Program-made: the position numbers and the translations under genes
In this document: positions 17,470-26,066 of the stretch, piece after piece
Layout: each line of letters starts with the position of its first letter
How positions within the stretch are numbered: the stretch's first letter is position 1
NCBI GenBank assembly: GCA_964370045.1
Contig: CAYJGZ010000011.1
Location: 1 to 64,000, forward strand
Length of the DNA: 64,000 bases
Direction: 5' to 3'
From: JAAYCI01 sp964370045
Lineage (GTDB): Bacteria > Bacillota > Clostridia > Oscillospirales > Ruminococcaceae
Notes under the pieces: model-generated
The model's database searches: none
What the model was told of the DNA's origin: nothing
The model's input: the letters and a program-made list of their open reading frames with translations, nothing else

Positions 17470-18279
17470 TCATGACATCGAACAATCACTCAGCTGCTCA
17501 TGTGCAGAAGTGCACACATGAGTCACTTGGCTATCAGATAGAACTTGTGGGTTATCTGATTTTTCTACACAGAGTAGAAATTCAATATTTCCCTTGGGTC
17601 CTTTTATGGGTGAATAGTCCACACCCACAACACTAAACCCATGTGTAGCCGCATATTCCATCGCTCGTGTAAGCACCTCAATGTGAGCTTCAAGTTCTTT
17701 CACCACACCGTTTTTGCCTACTTTATCTTTGCCCGCTTCAAACTGTGGCTTGACAAGACAGATACCATGACAGTTATCTGCCGAAAGTAAATTCAGAACA
17801 GGAAAAACATGTTTAACAGAGATAAACGATACATCTATTGTGAAAAAAGCTATTTTATCAACTATATTGGCAGGCTCAATCTTACGAATATTTGTGCGCT
17901 CCATCACTACTACACGTTCATCATTTCGCAGTGACCACGCCAGCTGCCCATAACCCACATCCACGGCATACACTTTTTTGGCTCCCTGCTGCAGCATACA
18001 GTCGGTAAATCCCCCGGTGGAAGCGCCTACATCCATACACACAAGCTCTTTTGGGGACACCTCAAATACATTCAGTGCTTTCTCCAATTTCAAGCCACCT
18101 CTACTTACGTAGCTATGGTCTTTTCCGCGCACTGTCACCTCGGCATCGTCCTTGACTGTATGCCCGGATTTTTCGCACTTTTCACCATTTACATACACAA
18201 GTCCGGCCATGATTAGCGCCTTTGCACGCTCGCGGCTCTGTGCTAACTGATGCTCAAATAAATATTGGTCCAGCCTCAT
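17470..18279 (-). CDS. tlyA: TlyA-family rRNA 2'-O-ribose methyltransferase
   Basis: TlyA proteins methylate cytidine 2'-OH groups in 16S and/or 23S rRNA; older databases call them hemolysin A. The 269-residue product has an S4 RNA-binding domain at 1-60 and an FtsJ-like methyltransferase domain after it. The SAM loop CMDVGASTGGFTDCMLQQGA lies near 80-100, and LVKPQFEAGKD is the conserved later block. The start ATG overlaps the dxs stop as ATGA. Confidence 0.95.
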   Translation of the reverse strand: MRLDQYLFEHQLAQSRERAKALIMAGLVYVNGEKCEKSGHTVKDDAEVTVRGKDHSYVSRGGLKLEKALNVFEVSPKELVCMDVGASTGGFTDCMLQQGAKKVYAVDVGYGQLAWSLRNDERVVVMERTNIRKIEPANIVDKIAFFTIDVSFISVKHVFPVLNLLSADNCHGICLVKPQFEAGKDKVGKNGVVKELEAHIEVLTRAMEYAATHGFSVVGVDYSPIKGPKGNIEFLLCVEKSDNPQVLSDSQVTHVCTSAHEQLSDCSMS

Positions 18280-20141
18280 TTTTTCTCCTCACACAAAAAA
18301 ATGTCCGCCAAGCTTTGTGCATCCAAGCCCTCGTCACTTAGCAATTCCTGCCTATCTGCGTGGTTTATGTTTATGTGTTCAACAGCTCGTATAATATACT
18401 TTTTTCTGAATCCCACATCAAATAAACAAGCCCCAAGGTGTTCACCTATGCCACCCCGTTTAGCGCCTTCCTCCACAAAAAGCACTGTTGAATACTTCAA
18501 AAGGCTACTTGCCAAATCAGCAGGAATTGGATTTATTTGCACTATTTTATAAATATCAACAGCTATATTATGTTTTTTCAGTATGTTTTTTGCCAAAAAA
18601 ACTTGTTCAACTTCAGGGCCGTATGTGACAATAGCACACTTTGCACCCTTTTCTTTATACACATCGAATAACTTACCACTACAAGGTATATCAGAAAGTA
18701 GCGACATTTCTGTACCTCGTGGATAACGAATTGCACGTGGTCCACTTTCATTTTTAAGCAAGTGGCGTAGCCAAAAAATTAGCTCGGCATAATTTGATGG
18801 AGCCATCGTAAGCAAACTTTGTTGTTGGGTTAAAAACGCTGTATCGTAAATTCCTTGGTGGGTTTCACCATCTCCCGAAACAAGCCCTGCTCTATCCACC
18901 GCAAAAAGCACATCCTGCTTTCCAAGTAAAACATCCTGTACAATTTGGTCATAAGCACGCTGCAAGAAAGATGAATAAACAGCTACTACCGGCCGCATTC
19001 CACCTGCGGCTAACCCCCCAGCAAACGTTACAGCATGTGCTTCTGCCATGCCTACGTCAAAAAAACGCTCCGTATGCGCCTTCTTAAAGTACTGCAGACC
19101 TGTCCCATATTTCATTGCGGCTGTAATCGCACAGATGCGCTTGTCTTCCTCGGCAATAAGTGCAAGCTCTTTTCCAAAAACAGTGGAAAAAGAATCGCTC
19201 GGTGAAACATCCGGGTCAGAAAGAGCCTGCACGTCAAATCCGCCTACTCCATGAAAGGCTCCGGGGTTTTTTTCGGCCGGTAAAAAACCTTTTCCTTTTG
19301 TCGTCTCTACGTGAATTAAAAGTGGTTTTTTCATTCGGCGCAACCCTCTGAAAACTTTACATAACAAGGGTAAATTGTGGCCATCTATTGGGCCTATATA
19401 ACGCAGTCCCATTTCTTCAAAAAAAGTTGAGGGATATAAATTTTTGCGCAAAACACGTTTTACAGAACGTATATTTTTCACAACACCACCCCCTATAATA
19501 GGGGTATGCTCCAAAACATTGCGCACATCATCTTTTGCTATGTTATATCCGGGGTTTGTTCGCAAAATCGTAAGATATTGTGCCAAAGCACCCACATTGC
19601 GAGAGATGGACATTTTATTATCATTCAGGATGATAACCATGTTATCGAGATTTTGCATGTTGTTAATAGCCTCATAGGCCATGCCGCCGGTAAACGCACC
19701 ATCGCCGATAACAACAATAACAAGCCCCGGCTCACCTCTCAGCTTTTTTGCACGCGCAAGACCCACGGCAGAAGAGACTGCCGCACTTGCATGACCTGCA
19801 AAAACAGGGTCATGTATACTTTCTTTAGGATTTGGAAAGCCGGAAATTCCGCCATTTTTGCGCAAAAGGTCGAAGCGGTTTTTACGACCGGTTAAAATTT
19901 TGTGTATGTAACACTGATGTCCCACATCAAAAAAAATCGCATCAGTAGGCGACTGTAAAGTACGATGTAACGCAATAGTTAGCTCAACAACTCCTAAATT
20001 AGAGGACAGATGCCCCCCTGTTTTTGAGATGGTTTCTATCAAAAAAGTGCGCACCTCAGCACAAAGAGCCTTTAGCTCCTCAAAGTTAAGTTTGCTCAAA
20101 TCATTTGGATTGTTTACTTTGTCCAGTAGATTTTTTTTCAT
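18276..20141 (-). CDS. dxs: 1-deoxy-D-xylulose-5-phosphate synthase
   Basis: Dxs makes the first intermediate of the MEP isoprenoid pathway from pyruvate and glyceraldehyde 3-phosphate with thiamine diphosphate. The 621-residue length is normal. The cofactor motif GDGAFTGGMAYEAINN is near 150, FEEMGLRYIGPIDGHN near 240, and the C-terminal DRAGLVSGDGETHQG block is present. ATG 20141 has GGGTGG eight bases before it; the ATG six codons earlier has none. ispA, the next isoprenoid step cluster gene, lies upstream in the same operon. Confidence 0.97.
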   Translation of the reverse strand: MKKNLLDKVNNPNDLSKLNFEELKALCAEVRTFLIETISKTGGHLSSNLGVVELTIALHRTLQSPTDAIFFDVGHQCYIHKILTGRKNRFDLLRKNGGISGFPNPKESIHDPVFAGHASAAVSSAVGLARAKKLRGEPGLVIVVIGDGAFTGGMAYEAINNMQNLDNMVIILNDNKMSISRNVGALAQYLTILRTNPGYNIAKDDVRNVLEHTPIIGGGVVKNIRSVKRVLRKNLYPSTFFEEMGLRYIGPIDGHNLPLLCKVFRGLRRMKKPLLIHVETTKGKGFLPAEKNPGAFHGVGGFDVQALSDPDVSPSDSFSTVFGKELALIAEEDKRICAITAAMKYGTGLQYFKKAHTERFFDVGMAEAHAVTFAGGLAAGGMRPVVAVYSSFLQRAYDQIVQDVLLGKQDVLFAVDRAGLVSGDGETHQGIYDTAFLTQQQSLLTMAPSNYAELIFWLRHLLKNESGPRAIRYPRGTEMSLLSDIPCSGKLFDVYKEKGAKCAIVTYGPEVEQVFLAKNILKKHNIAVDIYKIVQINPIPADLASSLLKYSTVLFVEEGAKRGGIGEHLGACLFDVGFRKKYIIRAVEHININHADRQELLSDEGLDAQSLADIFLCEEKK

Positions 20142-20282
20142 GCTTTGTGCCACCCTCATAGCGCTACATTTTACGTTTTTTCAAAAGCAACTATCAACAA
20201 TTCGCAGACAGCAAATAAAATTACTGTCTGTATTTTTGAAGAGTAAAATAACAAGCGAATTTCACATTAAGGGATATGTAAA

Positions 20283-21164
20283 TCACTTTACCCTAACCAA
20301 CAATTTGTAAGCGTATTCACATAAAAAACTACATGAATCAGGAAAATGTTTGTTCAAACAGTCAACGGCTTCATCTGTCAAGCGCTGAGCTTCAGCACGG
20401 GCTTTTTCCACACCCCACATTGTTAAAAATGTGGACTTTCCGCTTGCCTTATCGCTTCCCAGTGGCTTGCCAAGCTCTTCTTCGTTTGCAGTTTCGTCAA
20501 GAATGTCATCAACAATTTGAAACACCAGCCCAATGTTTTCGGAATACTTTTCAATGGCAGCTATTTTGTGTGGGCTTTCCCCTGCCGCTATTGTGCCAAG
20601 CTTTGCTGCCGCTGATATTAGTGCACCTGTTTTATGACGATGCGTCGCTATAATATCGTCGTTAGTTGCACAAGATAGCTCATGCTTAATGTCCAGCTCC
20701 TGCCCATAAATCATTCCTTTTGCACCTGCTGCACTCGCCAGCACTCGGCAAGCCAATACCGCCTTTTTTGCATCAAGCTCATCTTGTGCCATAATTTCAA
20801 ACGGCATAAGCGATAGCAAATCCCCTGCAAGTAGCGCATTTGCCTCACCAAAAGCACGATGTGTAGATGGTTTACCTCTGCGCATATCGTCGTCATCCAT
20901 GCAGGGCATATCGTCGTGTATAAGCGAAAACGCATGAATCATCTCAATAGCCGCCGCAAAAACATTTGCATGGGTTTCATCTCCACACAACATGTCACTC
21001 ACAGCAAGCACCAAAACGCCGCGAACACGTTTACCTCCGCTCATAAGAGCGTATTCAGCTGCCTGCGAGACAACAGAATTTTTTTGAAAAAAACGCTCTA
21101 CAGCGATATTTAATGCGCTCTCACAGCGCTTCACATAAGTGTTGTGCATAGAATCAAAGTCCAT
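20283..21164 (-). CDS. ispA: Polyprenyl (farnesyl) diphosphate synthase
   Basis: The enzyme chains isopentenyl diphosphate onto allylic diphosphates, most likely to farnesyl diphosphate. The 293-residue protein has the first aspartate-rich motif DDMPCMDDDDMRRGKP near 85-100, GQELDI near 170, and the second motif DDILD near 225. Exact chain length cannot be told from sequence. ATG 21164 has AGAGG at normal spacing; the ATG at 21170 touches it. The gene overlaps xseB by 11 bp. Confidence 0.93.
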   Translation of the reverse strand: MDFDSMHNTYVKRCESALNIAVERFFQKNSVVSQAAEYALMSGGKRVRGVLVLAVSDMLCGDETHANVFAAAIEMIHAFSLIHDDMPCMDDDDMRRGKPSTHRAFGEANALLAGDLLSLMPFEIMAQDELDAKKAVLACRVLASAAGAKGMIYGQELDIKHELSCATNDDIIATHRHKTGALISAAAKLGTIAAGESPHKIAAIEKYSENIGLVFQIVDDILDETANEEELGKPLGSDKASGKSTFLTMWGVEKARAEAQRLTDEAVDCLNKHFPDSCSFLCEYAYKLLVRVK

Positions 21165-21375
21165 ATTCATCCTCTATTGCCACCATTTGTGTATCAATTT
21201 CTTCTACTTGCACCTTGGCATGTGAAAGTTGTTCACTACACGATTTGATTAACTCGGCCGCCTTGGCATAGTAAGAAATGCTCTCATTTAAGCTCAGCTC
21301 ATCCTTGGTCATCCTGTTCATGATTTCCTCAAGCTGTTGTAATGCGTGTTCAAATTCAATTTTATTGTCAGTCAT
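21154..21375 (-). CDS. xseB: Exodeoxyribonuclease VII small subunit
   Basis: XseB binds the large subunit XseA in the exonuclease VII complex that degrades single-stranded DNA. The 73-residue product is almost all helical, with the family pattern FEHALQQLEEIMNRM and LSLNESISYYAKAAEL. ATG 21375 overlaps the end of xseA by 8 bp and is preferred to the longer frame. It also overlaps ispA by 11 bp. Confidence 0.94.
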   Translation of the reverse strand: MTDNKIEFEHALQQLEEIMNRMTKDELSLNESISYYAKAAELIKSCSEQLSHAKVQVEEIDTQMVAIEDEYGL

Positions 21376-22585
21376 CTTTAACACGCTCCATCGCAATATT
21401 TTCTACCACACAATCTACTTTACCGTCCACTAAACAAACCTGTACATGGCCACCCACTTCGACTTGTGTTGCACTTTTAAGCACATTCCCCTCGGTGTTT
21501 ACGATGGAGTACCCTCGAGCAAGCAGCTCGTATGGGTTTACGCTTGCGGCAAGTGCGGCTAGTGAGCGGAGTGTATGCTCACTATGACGCAATGTGTTTT
21601 GTGTCTCTTTTTTAACGGACTGAATGTGCATCTTTAGTTGAAGCTCACATTGTGTTACTTTTTTTTGTGGCGAAAACAAAGAAATGTGCTCCTTGAAATC
21701 CTTAACACGATTATAGCATGAATTCAATCTCATATGCACATTGTTTGAGATATTTTGGTAAAAAGAGACAGCAGTACGCATTAAATACATGGTGTCAGGC
21801 AAAACAAGCTCCGCCGCCGCCGATGGTGTGGGCGCACGCAAGTCTGCCACAAAATCCAAAAGGCAAAAATCCGTCTCATGCCCAATAGCAGACACAAGCG
21901 GTTTTTGACAATGGGCAGCTGCGCGTACAAGCGTCTCATCGTTGAAAACCGATAAATCTTCCGCAGAGCCACCTCCACGTGCAACGATGATTAGGTCAAT
22001 GTCATCCATTTCATTCAGCGCCTTTATCGCCGCAACAACTTCCTTGCTTGCGGCTGCGCCCTGCACCCTTGTTGGTAATAGTGCAAAGCGAGCGGTGGGG
22101 CAACGCTTTTGTGCTACTGTGAGAATATCATGCAGTACAGCGCCGGTTTTTGATGTGATAAGACCAATACGCCTTGGAAAATCAGGTAAAGCTTTCTTTC
22201 GTTCTTGCTCAAACAAGCCCTCCTGCTCCAGCTTTTGTTTTAATGCTTCAAACGCAAGCTGAGCCCTCCCGACACCCTCCTCAAACATATACTCTACGTA
22301 AATTTGAAAAGCACCGTCTTTTTCATAAAGGGTTATTTTACCACGGACAACCACGCTCATGCCATTTACAGGAGAAAAAGCAAGCATCTGTGCGCTTGAA
22401 CGAAACATAACCGCGCGCACAGTGGCCTTATCATCACCTAAGCTGAAATAACAATGTCCCGTCTTTGAATTGCGGTTAAAATTGCGAATTTCGCCAGAAA
22501 TCGCAATGCTTTCAAGGTTTGAATCACTCTCTAAAATAGAACGCACATATTTGTTTAGCGCTGACACCGCAATGATTTCAGCCAT
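21368..22585 (-). CDS. xseA: Exodeoxyribonuclease VII large subunit
   Basis: XseA is the catalytic subunit of exonuclease VII. The 405-residue protein has an N-terminal OB fold (about 20-100, with GHCYFSLGDDKATVRAVMF), the catalytic-domain motifs RIGLITSKTGAVLHDI and IVARGGGSAEDL, and SAIGHETDFCLLDFVAD before a coiled region. ATG 22585 has AAGGAGAG. The start lies inside the last codons of the TsaD-like gene (8-bp overlap). Confidence 0.96.
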   Translation of the reverse strand: MAEIIAVSALNKYVRSILESDSNLESIAISGEIRNFNRNSKTGHCYFSLGDDKATVRAVMFRSSAQMLAFSPVNGMSVVVRGKITLYEKDGAFQIYVEYMFEEGVGRAQLAFEALKQKLEQEGLFEQERKKALPDFPRRIGLITSKTGAVLHDILTVAQKRCPTARFALLPTRVQGAAASKEVVAAIKALNEMDDIDLIIVARGGGSAEDLSVFNDETLVRAAAHCQKPLVSAIGHETDFCLLDFVADLRAPTPSAAAELVLPDTMYLMRTAVSFYQNISNNVHMRLNSCYNRVKDFKEHISLFSPQKKVTQCELQLKMHIQSVKKETQNTLRHSEHTLRSLAALAASVNPYELLARGYSIVNTEGNVLKSATQVEVGGHVQVCLVDGKVDCVVENIAMERVKDD

Positions 22586-23513
22586 GTTGCTCTCCTTGCT
22601 CCGCTGCAATAAGCGCCACACCAATCGCATTGTCAGAAGAATATTCAGGTGGCACAAAGTACACATCATCGTTGTTATACTGGATGTAATTTTTGATAAC
22701 AGTACTGCTCATTACACCGCCTGCCATCACAACAGGATAGTTAGGATATTCACAACGTGCCGCTCTAAGCATTCCTTGCGCAGTCTTTGCAATAGACTCG
22801 AGACAATATCGAGCGACATATGCGGCAGGCAAGCCATCCTGCAAAAGGCGCTCACACTGATTTTGAAGCCCCGACAGATGGCAGTCCATGCCCACAACGG
22901 ATGACTTGGGCGTGATTTTTTCAGTGCACTGTTCGGCCAGTTCTGTAAGGCAAATACCCGAGGGGAACGCAAGGCCAAGCTTTGCACCCAATCGGTCCAC
23001 AGCCTGCCCCGCATAAAGGTCGAGGCTTGCACCAAGCCTTTTGATAACATTTGAGCCATGCACCAAAAGCATCTCACTTGTACCGCCTGAAAAATGAAAA
23101 AATATACATTTTTCATGAATAAGCAACGGTATTTTGGTTGCATACAGTGCCGCCATTATGTGCCCTGCCTGATGGCTTGTAGTGTAAAGGTGCGCACCTC
23201 GTCCAAGCGCAAAAGCCTTTGCTGCAGACATTCCCGCCAAAAAACAGGGCATATACGAACCCTGCAAATCCCTTGGCTTTTCAGACACACCAACGAAATT
23301 TATTTCGCCTAAAGACACTGCGTTCTTCACACGTTCCATCAAAGACGGAAGTGCTTTCACGTGAGCGAACACCGCATCACTTTGGCGCAAGCCAAGCTTT
23401 CCTTCCCCAACAGAAAGTAACTGCTTGTATGCGCACACAACCTCTTTAGAACCGTTTTCAACAACGGCCAAAGAGGTTGCATAATTGCTGGTGTCTATGC
23501 CTAAAGTATACAT
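22578..23513 (-). CDS. TsaD/Kae1-like protein, divergent paralogue
   Basis: The 311-residue protein has the ASKHA fold of the TsaD/Kae1 family that makes t6A37 in tRNA, starting LGIDTSNYATSLAV. The metal-binding histidines are kept as H114-x3-H118 (SHQAGH), as is FHFSGGTSEML. It is shorter and more divergent than canonical TsaD, and the neighbours are not tsaB or tsaE. In Clostridia such paralogues occur in this same operon between nusB and xseA, so it is probably a second-function protein rather than the essential TsaD. It lies 3 bp after nusB and overlaps xseA by 8 bp. Function unknown. Confidence 0.8.
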   Translation of the reverse strand: MYTLGIDTSNYATSLAVVENGSKEVVCAYKQLLSVGEGKLGLRQSDAVFAHVKALPSLMERVKNAVSLGEINFVGVSEKPRDLQGSYMPCFLAGMSAAKAFALGRGAHLYTTSHQAGHIMAALYATKIPLLIHEKCIFFHFSGGTSEMLLVHGSNVIKRLGASLDLYAGQAVDRLGAKLGLAFPSGICLTELAEQCTEKITPKSSVVGMDCHLSGLQNQCERLLQDGLPAAYVARYCLESIAKTAQGMLRAARCEYPNYPVVMAGGVMSSTVIKNYIQYNNDDVYFVPPEYSSDNAIGVALIAAEQGEQHG

Positions 23514-23516
23514 AGG

Positions 23517-23972
23517 CTATGTGTTTTGCGGTGTGATTTCACCGTCAGTTTCGGTAGGTTGAACACAAGCATTATCAGAGGGTTTTTCACGAGAAAGTGC
23601 ACCCAAAACACCATTGATGAACTGATAGTCATCATCCCCACCGTACTTTTTTGCAATTTCCACAGCCTCGTTGATTACCACGCTGTCCATGTCCGGCTCA
23701 CCATACATTATTTCGGTGATTGCAAGGCGCAGTATGGATAGACTCACCTTAGGTAGACGATTAAATTTCCAGCCCTTGAGCTTTCCTTCAATCGCATCGT
23801 CTATTTCCTGCGCATGGTTCTGATACGCAGTCACAAGACCTTCGCCGAACTCGGCCACTGCAAAAGGCTCGTTTTCTTCACGTGATGTTTTAACAAAATT
23901 TTCAGGCAATTCCCCAAAAGAAAATGCGAATAATGCTATAAATGCGTTTTCTCTATCTTGTCTTCTTGTCAT
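23517..23972 (-). CDS. nusB: Transcription antitermination factor NusB
   Basis: NusB with NusE (S10) binds boxA RNA in rRNA antitermination complexes. The 151-residue protein is all helical, begins TRRQDRENAFIALFAF and keeps the C-terminal INEAVEIAKKYGGDDDYQFINGVL block. It overlaps the upstream asp23 gene as ATGA. A tail of about 20 residues beyond the conserved end is variable. Confidence 0.95.
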   Translation of the reverse strand: MTRRQDRENAFIALFAFSFGELPENFVKTSREENEPFAVAEFGEGLVTAYQNHAQEIDDAIEGKLKGWKFNRLPKVSLSILRLAITEIMYGEPDMDSVVINEAVEIAKKYGGDDDYQFINGVLGALSREKPSDNACVQPTETDGEITPQNT

Positions 23973-24343
23973 TCTTCTACGCCTGTAGGCAGAGAATCGG
24001 CCGCCAGCCCTGCGACAATTACATCTACATTTGCCACAGAAATGCTTGTCATTCCCTGAACCGCATCCTTAACATTTTTTTGTATCTTTTCGCTAAGCTC
24101 GGGAATTTTACTCCCGTAGTTCACCATAATAGAGACCTCAATATCCGCTACATCGTTCTTTACCTCTACACTTACAGGTTTGCGCTGTATAAACCTATCT
24201 TTCAGCGCTTGCCCTTCATTTGCATAAGGCACCACATCCGCAACTCCGCTCACTTCTAATGTCGCTTGATGTGCTATTTTTTCTATCACATCGCTAGATA
24301 TTTTCAAGCTGCTGCTTGGCATATGAGAATTAAAATTTTCCAT
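23969..24343 (-). CDS. Asp23/Gls24-family protein
   Basis: The 124-residue protein is a member of the alkaline-shock protein 23 family, found at the cell envelope of Firmicutes. It has the pattern SDVIEKIAHQATLEVSGVA near the start and SVEVKNDVADIEVSIMVNYG in the middle. GGAGG precedes ATG 24343. It heads the operon that continues with nusB and ends with recN; the usual amaP partner is not next to it. Confidence 0.92.
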   Translation of the reverse strand: MENFNSHMPSSSLKISSDVIEKIAHQATLEVSGVADVVPYANEGQALKDRFIQRKPVSVEVKNDVADIEVSIMVNYGSKIPELSEKIQKNVKDAVQGMTSISVANVDVIVAGLAADSLPTGVEE

Positions 24344-24458
24344 GTTAAACAGCCTCCTTTACTTCGATATATCATCAGTTATGCACACGAGGTACAACAA
24401 ACAACCTTATATTAAAAAAACACGTATACTTATTTCTCGAATTAAGATTGTCATATAC

Positions 24459-24488
24459 ATTGTACACGAAAATAGCATACTTTTGCAA
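24459..24488 (-). promoter_or_regulatory. Probable promoter of the asp23-recN operon
   Basis: On the minus strand TTGCAA (24488-24483) and TACAAT (24464-24459) lie 18 bp apart, about 115 bp before the asp23 start. The rest of 24344-24629 is AT-rich and holds nothing else I recognise. Confidence 0.55.
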
Positions 24489-24629
24489 GCATGAAAAAGA
24501 GATATATAACAAATAAACTTTAAGTAAATATGCGGTTAAAACATAATCACAGACAGTTAAGCGAATTGATATTGCGTTATTTGCTGAAAAAGAGAACTGA
24601 CAAAACATTGAATTTACAAGAAGTATATT

Positions 24630-26066
24630 CTACGACATTGCCTTTTGTAAAAGCTCTTTCATAACACCCGGGTTGCCCTGTCCGGCGCTTGCTTTCATGC
24701 ACTGCCCCACCAAAAAGCCGATGACATTCTGCTTGCCGCTCTTATAATCCTCAACAGCCTTGGGATTGTTTTGCAGGACTGTCTGCACAATACCATTTAG
24801 TGCACCTGTATCGCTTATCTGTGCAAGCCCTTTTTCCTTCACAACATCCGACGGTGATACGTCTTTTTCAATCAACACTTCCAGTACGGTTTTACCCGCT
24901 GTATTAGAAATTTCCTTCTTGTCAATCATCGCCAGCATGAGTACAAGGTTCTTAGGGGTCAGCTGTGTGTCGCTAAGTGCAAGCTTGCGGTCGTTGAGTA
25001 GCTTTAGAATATCTCCAAGTAGCCAGTTGGCGACGGCCTTTGCCTGTGCTTTGTCAATCTCAACCGCCGCATCGAAAAAGTCTGAACGTTCTTTTTGTGC
25101 ACACAGCAGTTGTGCGTCGTAGCTTGAAAGCCCTATATCCTGCATGTAGCGCTGGAATTTTTGCAACGGTAGCTCAGGCTGCTCCTCTTTAAGTTCTGTC
25201 ACTTTTTCAGCAGAAATCGCAAAGGTTAGTAGGTCTGGGTCGGGGAAATAGCGATAATCCTGCGCATCTTCTTTGGTGCGCATAACAGTACTTTTGCCCT
25301 TGTTGTCATCCCAGCGGCGTGTCTGCTGCTCCACCTCTTTGCCACTTTGAAGCAGTTCTATTTGGCGTGCCACCTCATATTCAATAGCACGATGCACCGC
25401 CGCAAAGCTGTTTACGTTTTTCATCTCGGTACGGATGCCGTATTCCTTTTGCCCGTATGGTCTTATAGACACGTTCACATCCGCACGCACACTGCCTTCC
25501 TGCATCTTTGCATCCGAAATTCCGAGGTACAGGAGTATCTGTGTTATGCTTTCCATCGTTATTTTTGCTTCGTCAGCGCTACGCATGTCCGGCTCTGTAA
25601 CTATCTCAATCAAGGGCACACCACAGCGGTTGTAGTCCGCAAGAGTTCCGTCGCTTTCGGCATCGTGAACCAGCTTTCCCGCATCCTCTTCCATGTGAAT
25701 ACGTGTGATGCCTATACGCCTAACTTCATTATTTACCATGATGTCGATGTAGCCGTTTTCGCAAATCGGCACATCAAACTGGCTTATCTGATATGCCTTA
25801 GGTAGGTCAGGATAAAAGTAATTTTTCCTATCCTGCTTCGTAATATTGTTAATACTGCAGTTTAACGCATGACCCATCTTGACAGCATATTCCACAACCT
25901 GCCCATTCAAAACAGGCAGAGCGCCCGGCATTCCGGTGCAGACGGGACAGCACAGCGTGTTCACCTCTGCGCCAAATTCATTTTTACAGCCGCAGAAAAT
26001 TTTACTCTTAGTAGAAAGCTCCGCATGAACCTCAAGCCCGATTACCACTTCATAACCCGTGCTCAT
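24630..26066 (-). CDS. gatB: Asp/Glu-tRNA(Asn/Gln) amidotransferase subunit B
   Basis: GatB binds the misacylated tRNA and activates it for amidation by GatA. The 478-residue protein opens EVVIGLEVHAEL, has the two zinc cysteine pairs (FCGC and CCPVC), the conserved GMPGALPVLN and the YRYFPDPDL motif near 240, and a helical YqeY-like C-terminal domain. Its ATG overlaps the gatA stop (TAATG), so translation is coupled in gatC-gatA-gatB. Confidence 0.97.
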   Translation of the reverse strand: MSTGYEVVIGLEVHAELSTKSKIFCGCKNEFGAEVNTLCCPVCTGMPGALPVLNGQVVEYAVKMGHALNCSINNITKQDRKNYFYPDLPKAYQISQFDVPICENGYIDIMVNNEVRRIGITRIHMEEDAGKLVHDAESDGTLADYNRCGVPLIEIVTEPDMRSADEAKITMESITQILLYLGISDAKMQEGSVRADVNVSIRPYGQKEYGIRTEMKNVNSFAAVHRAIEYEVARQIELLQSGKEVEQQTRRWDDNKGKSTVMRTKEDAQDYRYFPDPDLLTFAISAEKVTELKEEQPELPLQKFQRYMQDIGLSSYDAQLLCAQKERSDFFDAAVEIDKAQAKAVANWLLGDILKLLNDRKLALSDTQLTPKNLVLMLAMIDKKEISNTAGKTVLEVLIEKDVSPSDVVKEKGLAQISDTGALNGIVQTVLQNNPKAVEDYKSGKQNVIGFLVGQCMKASAGQGNPGVMKELLQKAMS

